Of a stretch of 22,200 nucleotides of DNA, positions 22,139 through 22,200 are shown piece by piece (within the stretch, counting starts at the first letter, position 1; every line of letters begins with the position of its first letter). Below the pieces are notes generated by a model. It saw only the letters and a list, made by a program, of their open reading frames with translations, was not told where the DNA came from and did no database searches. The position numbers and the translations under genes are program-made. Location of the stretch: assembly GCA_030149685.1 (NCBI GenBank), contig JASLGI010000130.1, positions 1-22,200 on the forward strand, read 5' to 3'. Origin of the DNA: Bacillaceae bacterium (GTDB lineage: Bacteria > Bacillota > Bacilli > Bacillales_A > Planococcaceae).

Positions 22139-22200
22139 GTCGCCGCCGATCCGGAGACCGGCAAGCCGAGCTTCCAGCTGATCACCCCGTTCCGTGGCCT
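22136..22200 (+). other. GC-rich terminal segment, probable chimeric or contaminating sequence
   Basis: About 69% GC by my count, unlike everything before it. On the plus strand the frame starting TAC GTG GTC reads VVAADPETGKPSFQLITPFR with nearly every third base G or C, typical of a gene from a high-GC organism. I do not recognise the protein. The junction lies roughly between 22126 and 22140. Confidence 0.65.

Noticed and set aside
22141..22200. N-terminal extension of the endonuclease through the GC-rich edge
   Set aside because: The minus frame stays open, but composition and plus-strand GC3 bias show this DNA belongs to something else. Open frames are expected by chance in such GC-rich sequence.
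1..22200. tRNA, rRNA, CRISPR arrays or prophage genes
   Set aside because: I looked for cloverleaf ends, spaced direct repeats and phage structural genes and found none. The only mobile elements are the introns and the homing endonuclease.

Overview
The window comes from the chromosome of a motile, competence-gene-bearing Bacillota, most likely a Bacillaceae-type Bacillus relative. The evidence is the conserved block degV-comFA-comFC-yvyF-flgM-flgN-flgK-flgL-yviE ... fliW-csrA-hag, a BceRSAB peptide-sensing/detoxification module, SigD-type flagellar promoters and strong AGGAGG ribosome sites. The genus cannot be fixed from the sequence. Self-splicing introns in flagellin genes are something I recall from thermophilic bacilli.

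Layout. Positions 1-1166: lipoate-protein ligase (lplJ) and its terminator. 1184-7186: an apparent operon bceR-bceS-bceA-bceB followed 11 bases later by a long-chain acyl-CoA ligase of the LcfB type, closed by a terminator. 7259-8830: aspartase (aspA) with its own promoter, two inverted-repeat operator candidates and a terminator. 8911-12631: a ComFB-domain gene, degV, comFA, comFC and yvyF. 12643-16877: the flgM-flgN-flgK-flgL-yviE flagellar run with a structured leader, ending in a bidirectional terminator. 16877-18136: a convergent gene for an unassigned polytopic membrane protein. Its promoter carries two CsoR/CstR-type operators, one of which exactly fills the -35/-10 spacer. 18137-19079: a purine-rich leader, fliW and csrA. 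19160-21307: the flagellin gene hag. 21311 to the right edge: a LAGLIDADG homing endonuclease gene on the minus strand.

The exciting part is 19160-22140. The flagellin gene appears to stop early at 20397, but its conserved C-terminus continues in two short exons separated by two group I introns of about 375 and 392 nt. The introns share a 66-nt identical catalytic core, and their peripheral helices differ in sequence while keeping complementary pairing, which is covariation evidence for folding. The second intron begins with its own alternative copy of the last 14 codons plus stop of flagellin. A transcript that fails to splice intron 2 therefore still encodes a full-length 405-aa flagellin, differing at only three residues. 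Neither intron encodes a protein, but a freestanding LAGLIDADG endonuclease with a C-terminal helix-turn-helix lies antiparallel 50 bp downstream. The fliW-csrA-hag control circuit, with a CsrA-type GGA hairpin in the hag leader, sits directly upstream.

The last ~65 bases (about 22136-22200) change abruptly to about 69% GC with a strongly GC3-biased plus-strand frame. This looks like an assembly chimera or contaminating end, so the 5' end of the endonuclease gene should not be trusted beyond about 22130.
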